A DNA stretch of 64,000 nucleotides from Bactericera cockerelli (Eukaryota > Arthropoda > Insecta > Hemiptera > Triozidae): NCBI GenBank assembly GCA_024516035.1, contig CM044961.1:10899211-10963210 (forward strand), read 5' to 3'. This document shows, in pieces, positions 1-11,414 of this stretch. The notes under the pieces are model-generated. The model was not told where the DNA came from, made no database searches, and worked only from the letters and a program-made list of their open reading frames with translations. The translations under genes were made by a program, and so were the position numbers. How positions within the stretch are numbered: the first letter of the stretch is position 1; every line of letters begins with the position of its first letter.

Positions 1-59
1 CGCGTATCTGAGACATGCAAAGTACCTGAGTAGGGAATTTTCGAGGGAAAATATGAGTG

Positions 60-560
60 TTAGAAGAGGAGGGGGGATTTGAGGGGAGAGAAGTATAAGG
101 AGTGAAAAAAAAGAGAATGAAAAGAAATGAGAGAGAAAGAGAGAGTAAGAGGAAAGAGATAGACTGTAGGAAAGATTTGGGAAAATATTATGGATAAAGA
201 GTGTTGGAATAAGTGAAGAGAACAAGAGAGAAGGAGAAAGTGATGAGAAGAAAGAGATAAGAAGAAAGAGAGAAGAAGAAACAGAGAAGGAGAGAAAGAG
301 AAGAATAAAGAGAGGAGAAAGAAAGAAGAAAAAAAGAGAGAAGGAGCAAGAGATAAGAAGAAAGAGAGAAGGAAAAAGAGAGAAGGAGCAAGAGATAAGA
401 AGAAAGAGAGAAGGAAAAATAGAGAAGGAGAAAGAGATAAGAAGAAAGAGAGAAGGAAAAAGAGAGAAGGAGCAAGAGATAAGAAGAAAGAGAGAAGGAA
501 AAAGAGAGAAGGAGAAAGAGATAAGAAGAAATATATAAGGAGAAAGAGAGAAGGAGAGAA
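60..560. repeat. GA-rich polypurine low-complexity tract
   Basis: About 500 bp of almost pure purine on the plus strand, built from variants of a unit like gaagaaagagagaaggaaaa, with several near-identical 30-60 bp stretches in tandem. The long Leu/Ser/Phe reading frame on the minus strand is a by-product of the TCT/CTT composition and is not a gene. Confidence 0.9.
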
Positions 561-571
561 ACAAAATCGCT

Positions 572-660
572 TTATAAATACCCAGTTGGGACTCGAACCA
601 CTGACCTCCGATTACACTCCGCCGCCTTATTGACTAAGCCACTGGGGTTGGTGGGTGACA
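572..660 (-). repeat. tRNA-derived SINE head (family I)
   Basis: On the minus strand this reads as a tRNA-like head: a segment resembling an A box, an anticodon-arm region mentioning the gcggcgga core, and a B-box-like GGTTCGAGTCC. Related copies lie near 9440, 9730, 12350, 23300, 31070 and 48040, so I treat it as a dispersed SINE and not as a functional tRNA gene. Confidence 0.6.
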
Positions 661-955
661 CCGTTATATTAGTCCTCAATAGCAATAATAACTCTTTATT
701 GACAAGACAAATATTGACAAAGGACGTGATTATAGCCTGAGGCAATCTCTGGTCATCGGAACCTTAAGTCTCGATATGAAAAGAAAATTAGAGAACACCA
801 ATTTTGAAAGGAAGAAACTGTACAAAATAATGGTCGTTCAAAATTTCCGTTTGTTCTTTGTCGTTCATTTTTTCCGTCTCAAAAACCACCTCGATGTTAA
901 AAAACGCTAAGAAACAAAAAAATTGCTATTTTACTCGTATATATTTTATATTTTT
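661..955. other. unique-looking AT-rich spacer
   Basis: Non-coding, AT-rich DNA with no reading frame, repeat or motif that I could support. Confidence 0.5.
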
Positions 956-961
956 TCAGTT

Positions 962-1228
962 ACTAGCCGTTTGCCCGTGCTTTGCAACGGGACTAAATTC
1001 AAATTTACTAAGGCATGGCCGTACTGCTGGACAGCAATGCCTTTTTGAACTTTTTATAATTTTTATGGACAAAGCGATAATGGTTTTGGGGGGTCATTTC
1101 TGAGACATTTTTCGCTATCTCTTACCGTTTTGGCTAAACAACTCCGGACAAACAAACAAACATAGGTAGGTAGGTAGTAGGTAGGTAGGTAGGTAGTCCT
1201 TTTTTCTGTTTTATATATATATATCAGT
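962..1228 (-). mobile_element. Helitron-like non-autonomous element
   Basis: Read on the minus strand, the right end has a GC hairpin (CCCGTTGCAAAGCACGGG) about ten bases before a terminal CTAGT, the classical Helitron 3' end. The opposite end is a run of TATATATATA, typical of arthropod Helitron 5' ends. It also holds an AGGT microsatellite at 1166-1196. A second element with the same architecture lies at 59046-59322. There is no coding capacity. The 5' boundary is approximate. Confidence 0.55.
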
Positions 1229-1441
1229 TATAAGTGAGACAAATGAGGCCGCTTTGTTTGGTAAGAAGATTAAAAGAAAGAGAAATGGTATGCGATAAAA
1301 ACGTTAAGGAGACTGAAATTCAGAGAAATGCCCGCAGGATTAATCTTTCACTTTCGTTTTTAGGTCGAAGCTTTTTGTTTTTTGTTTTTTTTTTCCAAGA
1401 AGGTACCTATGGAGTTATGGACACTAGGAACCACATTATCT

Positions 1442-1795
1442 TCTCTTACTCTGTCTTATCCGCTCAAGCAGGGTCAATGTTGTTCAACCTCATGGTTTAG
1501 GTTGATTGGTTTTGGCACATTTTTTACGGCTGGAGGCCCTTCCTAACGCCAACAATTTTATTTGATTTAACTAGGATTAGGACCCGTCCTAGATTAGGAC
1601 GGTGGTTTTACCCTCCATTCGCTGGGAATCGTACCAGCTACCCACATTGTACTCACCCAGCCTGAGTAGGGCCAGCCTCACATGTACGGAGGGAACAGAA
1701 TTTTCCGTGTGAAAAGTCTGCTCCGACCGGGGATCGAACTCAGGATCTCTGGACTACAGGCAGTAGTCACAACCGTTACACCACGGAGGCTGGCC
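1442..1795 (-). repeat. SINE family C (tRNA-like head, about 350 bp)
   Basis: Minus-strand copy of a dispersed element whose head is tRNA-like (gcgtaacggttgtgact, then a B box GTTCGATCCCC) and whose body continues through a conserved segment around ggctgggtgaggtt and a tail ending in cttaagcgggataagacag. Other copies lie at 12955-13310 (plus), 31150-31500 (minus) and 47540-47730 (minus, partial). Near full length. Confidence 0.75.
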
Positions 1796-1797
1796 AC

Positions 1798-1915
1798 ATT
1801 ATGAAACAGGATTGAAGTTAAGCTAGGCAAGTCGGAGTTTCAACCAATCACAGCGCACTATGGGACACACTATGGGACATCTAAATTTAGCTGTAATCCT
1901 GTTTTATATTTCGGC
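1798..1915. mobile_element. short inverted-repeat element (MITE-like)
   Basis: The left end reads gaaacaggattgaagttaag and the right end is an imperfect inverted match (gctgtaatcctgttttat). The interior has the phrase caaccaatcacagcgcacta. Related ends recur near 4160, 4485, 11420 and 26250. Confidence 0.5.
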
Positions 1916-2560
1916 GCTAGTTCGTTTTTACAACTTATCTACAAAACTTTAGGTGCAGCCGGCTACCCACAAATTTACCCACACCCCCAAATGTGTCAAT
2001 ATTCAGACAAGTCCCGGCCACTTATCTTGATCATGGGTACAACCAGGCGCGGTCGGTTGGAAAATGTTTTAGGGGTGCTACCACATAAACCGGACTAAAA
2101 TGGTATTTACAGAGTCACTTCTTCAGTTAGGTATCTAACGGGTTAGAGTCTGTTTATCTAATAATAATAATAATTTTTTCTATATGATTTTCGTTTTTGT
2201 TCGAACTAAGACTTGAGAAAATAGTCTCTTTTTCATTTTTGTCTGGGGGTGCTGCAGTTCTGCAGCTCTTTAGCATCGCCCGCGTCTGGATACAACCACA
2301 AACCTTTTATTTTTAATACCCAAATTTATAGTCGAAGGATTTTTGAGGACCTAGGTACTTCTATTATTTTTGTTGAACACGTAAGGAGACCAGCCCTTTG
2401 TTCCAGAACTTGGATAAGTAATCTTAAATGGATCCCGGGTAGCTCTGGTTTGTGATTTTTCAGCGAATGGAGCGTAAAACTTCCGCCTCGAATAACCTCA
2501 TGTGTAAAAGAGACGTTAATAGGCAAAAAAAAAAGAAAAAACCGTGCACCTCATACCAAA
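1916..2560. other. intergenic DNA, nothing recognised
   Basis: Holds a CAACCAGGCGCGG segment and a few short ORFs on both strands that lack codon structure. No supported feature. Confidence 0.4.
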
Positions 2561-2561
2561 A

Positions 2562-2708
2562 ACCCCTTTCACTTTCAATATCCCCAAATCTCGCTTTCAA
2601 ACGTCACACAACGCACTCCTATTGGTCATTTCATACAAATAAAGCATTCAAAGTGCGTTATGTGACGATTGAGAGGGAGATTTGGGATTCCTGAGAGTGA
2701 AAAAAAAC
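2562..2708. mobile_element. MITE with about 50 bp inverted arms
   Basis: The left arm (cctttcactttcaatatccc through cgtcacacaacgcact) is mirrored by the right arm (agtgcgttatgtgacg through tgggattcctgagagtgaa). The whole element is about 147 bp and would fold into one long hairpin. It is non-coding. Confidence 0.7.
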
Positions 2709-2714
2709 GTCAGT

Positions 2715-2890
2715 TTAACAAATAGGTTATTCGAGACGGATGTTTTACCCACATTAACCTCACCCAGCCTAAGTTGAGCCGGAAATAGCTAGGCATCCCG
2801 ACTATCACGAGGGTTTGATTGGTGACCCATTCAAGTCTTAAACTTACTGGACGTAATAACCTAACTTCAGCGACAGTCAAACATCTTCAA
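2715..2890 (-). repeat. 5S-rRNA-derived SINE, 3' part, minus strand
   Basis: Body and tail of the 5S-type SINE described at 19315-19560, in reverse orientation; the segment ctcacccagcctaagttgag is the family signature. Confidence 0.55.
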
Positions 2891-2924
2891 GCTAATGAAC
2901 TATTTATTATGGTTTTATAGCAGA

Positions 2925-3095
2925 AAGGGTTGGGTGGAAGAGATTGCCACAGGCAATAACCCCACCCTTTAGGTTGCTCCATTTTCTTTTTTGTTCTTGT
3001 TTCTTTGTTCAATCTATTTATTTTTTAGTTTATAATTTCATTGTATTTTACTGTATATATTTTTGTCTTACCTAATAAAGCATACTATAATAATA
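2925..3095 (+). repeat. dispersed repeat E (ggcaataaccc family)
   Basis: Shared block reading gggtgg-aagagattgccacaggcaataacc, then a T/A-rich tail ending in a short tandem (ATA/ATT). At least ten more copies lie in the window (for example 4205, 12720, 19600, 22000, 37060, 45630, 58935). It looks like the 3' end of a retroelement. I cannot assign the parent family. Confidence 0.7.
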
Positions 3096-3159
3096 ATTAT
3101 AACTTAATACGTACCTCTTTGTGATTAACAACCAGGGGTGGTATGTTAGGAGAGGTAAT

Positions 3160-3370
3160 AATTGTGCACTGATAGTCGAGTGGTTAACGCGCTAGTCTAG
3201 TAATCCAGTTGGTTCGAATCCCACTCCTCACTCAGTGCATGAACTTTTCCTCATTAATTTGAGTTTCTGACCTCATAATAATAAGACTCTGAGGGTTAGG
3301 TGGTAGTAAATGCTTTGAGTATTAACCTCGCCTAGTGGTTACCTTCCATTAAAGTGTATTATTATTAGTA
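3160..3370 (+). repeat. SINE family B (tRNA-like head)
   Basis: The head reads as a Leu/Ser-like tRNA: A box in gtcgagtggttaacgcg and B box GGTTCGAATCCC, followed by a body with ataagactctgagggtta and ggtggttaccttcca, ending in an ATT microsatellite. This is the most abundant SINE in the window; about a dozen copies are seen on both strands. Confidence 0.8.
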
Positions 3371-3828
3371 TTAATAATAATAAGTATGTTCTACTTCTAC
3401 ACCAAAACAACTAAAAGTAAAGTTTTTTTTTATAAGAAAAAGAGAAAAAGAAAACTTAAATGACCATGCCTTTTGTCACGCACATAATACGTAGAGCAAA
3501 ATTGAATGCAATAAAAAAGTATTTAAAAAGTTCTTGAAAATTTAATTATACTTGGTAAATTAAAAGAGGAAAGTTTATTTTTTAACTACCTAAATTTACA
3601 TTTCTAACATCCTGGTTGAAAGTTTATAAAGCAGTTAAAGTACACCACCTTAAATTACAACAGGGATTGGTTGTTGGTTCATTTTATTTTACTTGTAAAA
3701 AATAAAATAAAAATGTTTTTATTACCTACCTCTTTTATTTTCAGACAAATATACGTTATAATCAATGATTTATAATAAAATTCCTTTGGAGCCATAAGTA
3801 TTTCGTTATTTTCGTGAAAGTAAAAAAT

Positions 3829-4030
3829 CCGATAACGCGTTGAATGGACCGGTTCTTTGGATCACCGAAGTGAAGCAACGTCTAGCGAGGTGAAGACTTC
3901 GTGATGGTGGCATTCCGGCCCAACCCAGGCTGGCTGAGGTTAATGTGGGTAGCAGGTTTGAGAATTTCCTGCGAATGGAGGGTAACACCCCCGTCGTTAT
4001 ATGACCGTGCGGTTGAAAGAGTCGTTAAAT
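3829..4030 (+). repeat. 5S-rRNA-derived SINE
   Basis: The sequence accggttctttggatcaccg followed by aagtgaagcaacg matches the internal control region of eukaryotic 5S rRNA, with decay. It is followed by the family body (ggctggctgaggttaatgtg) and an oligo-A tail near 4040. It is a degraded copy, not a 5S gene. Confidence 0.7.
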
Positions 4031-4204
4031 CTAATTTAAAAAAAAAAAAATCTTTCATCGGGTGGTATTCGATTTGAAGTAACCGGATTACCTGAATGAC
4101 CAAACTAGTACCTTGACCACCCGACCACGAAGGCATGGTTTATTGAATACATGCAGCATTTCTTGTAACAGGACTGAAGTTAAGCAAAGTTCAGCCTGGT
4201 TTAG

Positions 4205-4400
4205 GCATAATTTTTTTTTTTTTTTTTAATCTTTATTAGGTAGAACAAATATATATAGGTACAGTAGAACACAATGAAATATAAAGAAAAACAAAAAGAT
4301 TAAACAAATATACAAGAAGGAAAAAAAGAGAGAAATGTCCTACCTAAAGGGCGGGGTTATTGCCTGTGGCAATCTCTTCCACCCAACTCGACCCAACATA
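4205..4400 (-). repeat. dispersed repeat E, minus strand
   Basis: Oligo-T/T-rich start, then the block aagggcggggttattgcctg and tggcaatctcttccaccc. Same family as 2925-3095, reverse orientation. Confidence 0.7.
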
Positions 4401-4484
4401 TTGAGTGACAAGACCTTCATTCCAGCACTCTCATACTCAAAATCTCCTTTCCAACCATCAAATTAAATTTGACACAAATCATAA

Positions 4485-4660
4485 AACAGGATTAAAGTCA
4501 AGATGACCCAGCCCTCCACTTGGGCTATTGTGCGCTGTGATTGGTTGGAACTCCGACTTGTGGGCGTGTCTAGATTCTCTTAACTTTTTTTTTTGGTTTA
4601 ACGGCGCTTTAAAATGGCGGTATCTCTTAACTTTAATCTGGTGGTTTTCTAGGATTCTAT
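4485..4660. mobile_element. MITE-like fragment of the aaacaggatt family
   Basis: Starts with aaaacaggattaaagtcaag and has the phrase gtgattggttggaactccga, the inverse of the interior of 1798-1915. The right end is not well defined. Confidence 0.4.
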
Positions 4661-5880
4661 ACTATTTCACTAGTCTGGTAATCCAGGTAGCGTAGGGATC
4701 CGTTGGTTCGAATCCCACCTAGTGTATGAATTTTTACTCATTCTAAATGAATGTTTCATGCGTATGACGCCTATAGTCATTATTTCAAGATGTTCTCCTG
4801 TGCGTATTCATTTTTCTGGATTCTTCCCCTGTGTGGAGACCAAAATTTTGGTATTTTTGAGTTGAAGTACGCTCATAGGCGTCCAAGAGGTGGTGCTATC
4901 CGAGAACGCAACGTGTAGCCAAGGTCATTCTCTATAAATTCTACAGTGTAGTAAAAACGGTATTCTACCACATTTTTTTTTTTTTTTTTTAAGAAAATCG
5001 AAGCGGTTTCGGAGATACAAGTGATTTAGTATTAAATCTCAAAATTCCCACGTGTATACAATGTGAAACAAGCACGAGGAAGTATTGTGTCCATAATTGG
5101 CAGTGTTTCTTTTAACATGTCTTTATTTATTTATTTATTTTACTTGTAGAATCGTATGCCGTTTGCAGCCTATTATGAACATTATTTGAGCAGAGAGCCC
5201 AGGAACAGAAAAATGTTAAGTAGGTATGGACTAGAACTAGCATAGTACTCACTCTTACCTCTTACCACAAACAGAAGGAAAGTACTTTCTTCCGATTTTT
5301 TTAGGTAGGTATGTTGTGTAGAATAAAAAAAAAATGACCGGAAGAAGAACTTTCTGTAAATCTGTACGTACTGGGTTAAAAAAAAGTAGAACTAGGCTAT
5401 ACAGGGAAGGGCACATGAACATTATGTGGTCAAGTTCTTGGTACACAAACAACCAATAGAATGGGGTACAACATCATAGATGTTGTGTAAATCTATTACG
5501 AAGTAATAAAAACACAAGGCTTTCTGTACCTATGATGTTTTATTTAGTTTGCAAATGCCAATTAAGAGTCAAAGAATCTGCCGGCATTGGGGCTACAGCT
5601 TTTGGAAGCATTGTTTTTAACAAGGATTGGATTCTTTGGGCTAGGTACGCCATTGTTTTCTTGACTTCACTTTGCATCAGGAAGTGTGGGGTGGGAGTAC
5701 AGGAAAGATATGCGTCCAGGAGATTCTTTAGATAGCTTCCCATCCTTCACCACATTTCCACCAGAAGCACATGTCGCCATCTGATGGAATGATGTTTTTG
5801 GTTGTTGGGAGTCTCTGTGAAATCAATCTTCTTTCTCGTAAATTTCTTGTTTGCTGTGAATTTTGATACTAGTGTTATGG
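4661..5880. other. SINE B head fragment, then intergenic DNA
   Basis: A degraded SINE B head lies at 4665-4745 (B box GGTTCGAATCCC). The remainder has only short ORFs without codon bias. A segment near 4935-5100 (gtattctaccac, agaaaatcgaagcgg) matches the internal repeat seen near 20940-21030. Confidence 0.5.
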
Positions 5881-5883
5881 TGT

Positions 5884-6660
5884 TGAGCAGGCAGTGTTAA
5901 CATAACATCAGCAAGTTAAATTTTGAACATCAGCAAGGAGAATTTTGAACATCAGCAGGTAGAATTTTGAAGATCAGCAAGGAGAATTTTGAACATGCAC
6001 GTGGAATTTTGAATATCAGCAAGGAAAATTTTGAACATCAGCAAGGAGAATTTTGAACATCAGCGAGGAGAACTTTGAACATCAGCACGTAGAATTTTGA
6101 AAATCAGCAAGGAGAATTTTGAACATCAGCAAGAGGAATTTTAACTTCAGCACGTTGAATTTTGAACATCAGCAAGGAGAATTTTGAATATCAGCAAGGA
6201 GAATTTTGAACATCAGCGAGGAGAACTTTGAACATCAGCACGTAGAATTTTGAACATCAGCAAGGAGAATTTTTAATATCAGCAAGGAAAATTTTGTACA
6301 TCAGCACGTGGAATTTTAACTTCAGCACGTTGAATTTTGAACATCAGCAAGAAGAATTTTGAACATCAGCAAGGAGAATTTTGAACATCAGCAAGGAGAA
6401 TTTTGTACATCAGCAAGGAGAATTTTGTACATCAGCAAGGAGAATTTTGTACATCAGCAAGGAGAATTTTGAATATCAGCAAGGAGAATTTTGAACATCA
6501 GCAAGGAGAATTTTGAACATCAGCAAGGAGAACTTTGAAATTTAGCACGTAGAATTTTGAACATCAGCACGTAGAATTTTGAACATCAGCACGTAGAATT
6601 TTAAAGATCAGCAAGAAGAATTTTGACCATCAGCAAGAAGAATTTTGAACGTAAGTGTCA
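5884..6660. repeat. minisatellite, 20 bp unit, about 38 copies
   Basis: Tandem units of the form gaacatcagcaaggagaatt plus tt, with variants in which aagg becomes acgt, aaga or gagg. The array is about 775 bp with little length variation between units. Not coding: stops occur in all frames. Confidence 0.95.
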
Positions 6661-7069
6661 TCCAGCAAGAAAAATCTTGGCAATCAGTGTAATCTAATAA
6701 TTGTGTATACTCTAAATTTTGTTGTGTTGTAATGGTGTGCGAGTTTTATTTAAAATAACTTTTAAAATTAATATTTATTTATTTTCTTTAAGTGGCCAAT
6801 TAAAAGAACTATGTATATAATTTGGCCAGCATGAAACGAATATTTTCTATTAATATAAAAATCATTTCTTCCATTCAGGTAAACCAGATAATTCTGGAAA
6901 CTTACTACTTGTGTGATTATTGCCTGGGAAAATTAGATTCATGTAAGGTGTGCCGCGATGGCTAAAAGGTTGGGAACCACTGCTCTATAAGATGGTTGTT
7001 TTATTTTATTTTATTTTAAATGTACAAATTGCTTTCAAATATATTTATGAGAATCTCTTTGGACTCATA

Positions 7070-7545
7070 CGTGGCGTCCAACCACTGATCATATAACAGA
7101 GAGGGAGCCTTACCTGTCTCGAGTTGATCAAATTTATGTGTCCACCTCTGAACAGCTGATGGTCCCTCTTTCAACAAAATAAATCCCGGCTTCTGATTGG
7201 TTCAATTTATTTGAATTTTTTTGTTTACCTCATGCAGTGGCGGGTATTTAAACATCCTTAATTTTCACATCAGATACCAAATCTTATATTACTACATAAT
7301 AAGTAGAAAATAAGGAAAGTATAAGTGGAAGGAAAGAAAAAATTAACTGATAGGTAAGTATGAATAAAGTAAAAATATTATTTTTAGAAGAATGAGGTAG
7401 TTTAGGTACCCAGCACTCTTTCGCGAGAGAAATATTACTACAACTCCGGCACTGATTTTGAAATCAGCTGATGGTCCCTCTTGGACGCAAATCTTGATAC
7501 ACCGGGTTCCCTCTATGTTATATGATCTCAGTGCGTCCAACGCAC
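7070..7545. mobile_element. MITE with degenerate terminal inverted repeats
   Basis: The left end reads gcgtccaaccactgatcata then taacagagagggagcc. The right end is the inverted version (gggttccctctatgttatat then gatctcagtgcgtccaa). Inner segments (gctgatggtccctctt) are also repeated in both halves. About 470 bp, non-coding. Confidence 0.65.
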
Positions 7546-7585
7546 ACAGAAACTATCGAGATAACGTCGATAGGCGTTCAACGCA

Positions 7586-7624
7586 CTGTAACGTAGGTAT
7601 CAAAAATTGATACCTACGTTACAG
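7586..7624. other. perfect hairpin
   Basis: tgtaacgtaggtatcaa, then a three-base loop, then ttgatacctacgttaca: a perfect 17 bp stem. It may be the remnant of another small inverted-repeat element, since flanking bases (cgttcaacgcac) recall the MITE just upstream. Confidence 0.8.
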
Positions 7625-7669
7625 GCGAAAAACCAAATAGGACGCCGATGTGCGTCATACGTATGGAAA

Positions 7670-7785
7670 CGTGTTGAGTTTGTGACCACATAATAATAAG
7701 ACTCTGAGGGGTAGGTGGTAGAAAATGCTTTTAATATTAACCTCTCCTGGTGGTTACCTTCAACCAAAGAGTGTTATTATTATAA
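7670..7785 (+). repeat. SINE B body fragment
   Basis: Headless copy: ataataagactctgagggg through gttaccttcaacc, ending in an ATT tail. Confidence 0.65.
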
Positions 7786-7879
7786 TCCTGTTTCATGATT
7801 TGGCCCTTTTCTTACACTGCCTGATTAAATAACTGAAGAGTCCCGTTATTCAAGCAGTTCTTTTAGGGCCAATATTATG

Positions 7880-7975
7880 TGGTCGAATTCAAAATCAATG
7901 AGGCAAAATCCATGCACTGGGTGGGATTCGAACCAATGGATCTCCATGTTACCTGAATTACCAGACTCGACCTAT
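7880..7975 (-). repeat. SINE B head, minus strand
   Basis: The reverse B box (GGATTCGAACC) and the phrase cactgggtgggattcgaacc identify a reverse copy of SINE B. Confidence 0.65.
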
Positions 7976-8024
7976 TCATGAAAACAACTTCCACTTACCT
8001 CATAATAATCAGCAGCCTGTTTTA

Positions 8025-8130
8025 CCTCGAGTGTCACGTGTCACGGATTGGTCACGCCTCCGTCACGTGGGCATCGTCACGTTCGGTCACGGCCGATAAA
8101 ATTGTCACGGATTGTTACGTGAATCAAGGA
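8025..8130. promoter_or_regulatory. GTCACG motif cluster with CACGTG E-boxes
   Basis: About eight GTCACG motifs lie within 105 bp, two of them embedded in CACGTG palindromes (E-box/bHLH core). A related cluster (gtgacg, gtcacgcgtcgccgtcacg) occurs at 19940-19985. No gene start is evident next to it, so a regulatory role is only a possibility. Confidence 0.3.
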
Positions 8131-9090
8131 AAGCTCTCATACTAACGCGTGATTCGGGGTTTTCTCATGAGTGTTAATATGCCTGGGATTCTTGTAAATT
8201 TAGATTAGGTTACAAAAATAAAATTATAAAAAATATACTAAGTAAGTAATATTATCACACAATGTGCGATTGAAAAATAATATGTACACTTACAGGCGTC
8301 TATGGAACTTGAATACATGCACCAGTTTTCATTCAGTCACTGAGGTTAAGCAACGTGCAGTGAGGCTTCTCCATATAGGTATAATTTTAATGTAATCATC
8401 AACAACAATGATAGTTGATAGCCTCATTTATAGCACAATGACTCGAATCCGCCTATATATATTTACCGAATTAAAGGACTCGAACCACCTACTTCCAGGT
8501 TGCAAGTTGGATTTCCTTATTTATTTACACTTTATTTTTTTTAAACAATCAACAACAACAAATTAATAACAATACCTAAATGTAATAAAAAACTTAGAAT
8601 TATGTACAAAAAAAAAATAAAGATTTCCTGACGATGGAGCTACTGAAGTGGGTATATTATTTCAAAATAAAGGACGAACCTGGATAGACAGTAATTCAAG
8701 GGATAGGCAAAGTTTTCCTGCTTGTAAAAGCTTCCAGCTCAAAACTTTTTAGCAGGAAACCTCTATTGGGACCACACGATTTTTTTTTCTTCTACTTTAT
8801 CCAGGAATCCAGGATTCCTGGTCACACTAGTCCTGTTTATCCAGGGTCAACAGTAAATCAACAATCTGATGTAAAGTTCATACGACTTTCTTTATCCCTA
8901 CTGAATCGCTTAAAGAACAGTCGAAATATCTCTTCTGTCGGTCATCACTTCTTTTGCCTTTATTATGTATAGCTATAGGATGTTGCTGATATGTAAGGTT
9001 CAACTTCATAGTGTTATATTATCAAACTTATTAGATGACTAATCTACGTATAATTTAGTTTTTCTTTAATTTTATTAGTAAAATAATTTG
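8131..9090. other. intergenic DNA with decayed repeats
   Basis: Contains a decayed 5S-SINE piece (8320-8380, caccagttttcattcagtca then ctgaggttaagc) and a repeat K fragment (8520-8620). No credible coding region. Confidence 0.45.
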
Positions 9091-9094
9091 TCTG

Positions 9095-9380
9095 GCTGAG
9101 GGACTATAAACAGGGAGTAGACCACTAGTGTGGCTGGGGACTATAAACAGGGAGTAGACTACAGTCTGGCTGGGGGACTATAAACAGAGAGTAGACTAGC
9201 AGTCTGGCTGGGGACTATAAACAAGGAGTAGACCAGCATTGGCTTGGTTCTTGGGACCCTTGTAAATTATTAGCCTCCTTGTAAAGACAGTGGTAGAAGT
9301 GCTGAGTAATTCCTCCACTGTCTGGCTACCATCGCTCACGATGACGCCACCCTATGATGATGAAGGAGAAGTCTTATGGC
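9095..9380 (-). repeat. repeat family F with 4x internal tandem
   Basis: Four tandem units of about 40 bp (tggctggggactataaacag then ggagtagac) precede a conserved body (agcctccttgtaaagacagt through accatcgctcacgatgacgc). Single-unit copies of the same family lie at 34100-34290 and 37680-37850, in the opposite orientation. Confidence 0.75.
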
Positions 9381-9434
9381 ACTTCCAGAGGAGAAGACAA
9401 ATCTCAGGTAAATCCTCACAGGTACCAACTTCTG

Positions 9435-9510
9435 TGTTTCAATTGATAAGGCGGCGGACTCGTAACCGAAAGGTCGCTGGTTCAAGTCTTAGGAATGGCA
9501 TAATTAAAGG
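9435..9510 (+). repeat. SINE I head (tRNA-like)
   Basis: gataaggcggcggactcgta and ggtcgctggttcaagtct form a tRNA-like A/B-box pair; a second copy is at 9715-9790. Confidence 0.55.
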
Positions 9511-9714
9511 TTGGTTAGTTGTCTTGAGTAAGTGACCCCTTCATTGATTAGCTATTTTGCTTTGAAAAGTCTTTCTTTTTTTCTTTTCTTTTTATTTCTT
9601 AAGAATACCTATGGCACCTGGAATTGCCCTGTGTGTGTTGTGGTTGAGTGTTTTGTTTTATAAAGTGTTGTTACACCGACTTATAGATATAAAAAAAAAA
9701 AAAAAATACCAATC

Positions 9715-9790
9715 TCGATAGCTCGATCAATAAGGCGACAGACTTGTAACCGGAGATAGGTTAGGTTGGTGGTTCAAGTCCCAAGCTGAA
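9715..9790 (+). repeat. SINE I head (tRNA-like)
   Basis: Follows an oligo-A tract; gatcaataaggcgacagact with GGTTCAAGTCCC as B box. It resembles an Arg/Thr-type tRNA head but is one of many dispersed copies. Confidence 0.6.
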
Positions 9791-10495
9791 CAAAAATTTC
9801 GTAAAGCGAGTTTGAGTAATTGTGATGATTGTGATGTTTGAGTAATTTTTTTCTCTATTAATAAATTAGTGAGGCCCAAAACGTAGTTGAAATTTACATA
9901 GTAAAATTTGAAATATCAATTTTTGCCAGTCTATACAAGAAAATAACCAATAATTGAAGTCCTATTTTTGGAGTGTACATTGAACAAAGAACAGAATAAA
10001 ATTTAGCACAAAATTTGGAGTGTCCAAATAATTCTTATTTACATTTTTTTTCTTCCGAAATTGTCTAAGTTACGCAATCCTTCACATTCAATATCAACGA
10101 GATGCCTGACATAGTTCACATGAGAAACCTCCGAAACAGAACAGACAACATAAAAGTACAGAACAAAACAAAGGTCGAATATAAAATAAAAACAATATTC
10201 CCGATAGATATTTAAATAATATAGTCGCAGGTAAAAACAGTAGAAAACAATAATTCAGACGTAAAAAACTAGAAACATCAAACTCGCGAAAACATTGTTG
10301 ATCTTACTCTTATTTTTCGAAACAATTTTTTTCTCGAAATCAAAAAATAAATCGTAATTTTGTTTTCCTCAAAAAACCTTTCGTTTTTTTCTTTCGACGG
10401 CACGGCTATCTTGGGGCCGCTGTCTCTCGAACAACAGGCAGGAGCCGAATACCTGACGAGTGTGACTGTTTCGAAAGCTTCGGGTTTTGCTTTCT
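9791..10495. other. AT-rich intergenic DNA
   Basis: Nothing recognised. The ORFs at its right end are composition artefacts of the following GA-rich tract. Confidence 0.4.
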
Positions 10496-10499
10496 CACG

Positions 10500-11290
10500 C
10501 GAGAGGGGTTGGGGGTGGGGAGGAGGGAAAAAGGAGGGGCAGAGAGAGGGAGGGTGGGTAGAGAGAGGAGGTTGTGAGGAGAGACTCGCGGTGGGGACAT
10601 AGAAAGGAAAAGAAGGTAGAGGAAAGGAAGAGAGAGAAGTAAAAAGAGGATAGAGAGGGCGGGAAGTGTAAAAGGATGCAGAAGAAGGGAATAGGAGACG
10701 TAAGAAAGAGAGAAAGAAGGATAGAAAGAGAAAGAGGAAATTTAATGATAGATAGAGAGGGGCAGAGGAAAAAAGAGAGATAGATAGAGGGGAACAGAGC
10801 AGGTAAAGAAAAGGGTAAGATATAGAAGAAGAAGAGGAGAGAGAGAGAGAGAAAGGAGAGATTATTCAGTACCTATGACGGAATGGTACAAATTGCGCCT
10901 GTCTCCTAGATACGAGAGGAAGAGAGAAAAAGAGAGAGAGTTTCGAACCGAGAACTTCTGTGTGCACACCCATTTCTAAAATTTAATAGAATCACGAAAA
11001 CCAATAGTATACCTACATTATTATATTATCTAGGTATAAAAGTCGTATAGGAAGTATGATATGATACCTTTTGGATAGCATTTTGATGGATAAGAGATTA
11101 CAAAGAGAGAAACAAAGAGTGAGTGAGAGAGAGAGAGAAAGAGAGAGAGACAGAGAGAGAGAAAGAAAGAAAGAAAGAGACGAAAGAAACAGAGAAAAAG
11201 AAAGAAACAGCGAGAGAGAAGGATAAAGAAAAATAGAAAGAAACTAAAAAACACAGAAAGAGAAAAGACAGAGAGAGAAAGCAAACAGTG
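10500..11290. repeat. GA-rich low-complexity region
   Basis: Two polypurine blocks (10500-10960 and 11098-11290) separated by about 130 bp of ordinary sequence. The minus-strand Leu/Ser/Phe ORFs are artefacts. Confidence 0.85.
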
Positions 11291-11414
11291 AGCTTTTGCA
11301 AATTGTTCATTTAGCACAGGAAATGATGTGAAAGTTGCAAGGTGCATCGTAAAATAATAATAATAAAATGTATAGACAACAGTATAATATGCTATACCTC
11401 GAGTATGTGCCTCA

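Noticed and set aside
5884..6660. Regular short repeats that could look like a CRISPR array
   Set aside because: Units are contiguous with no unique spacers, and the DNA is eukaryotic; it is a minisatellite. The same applies at 11415-12235 and 46290-47166.
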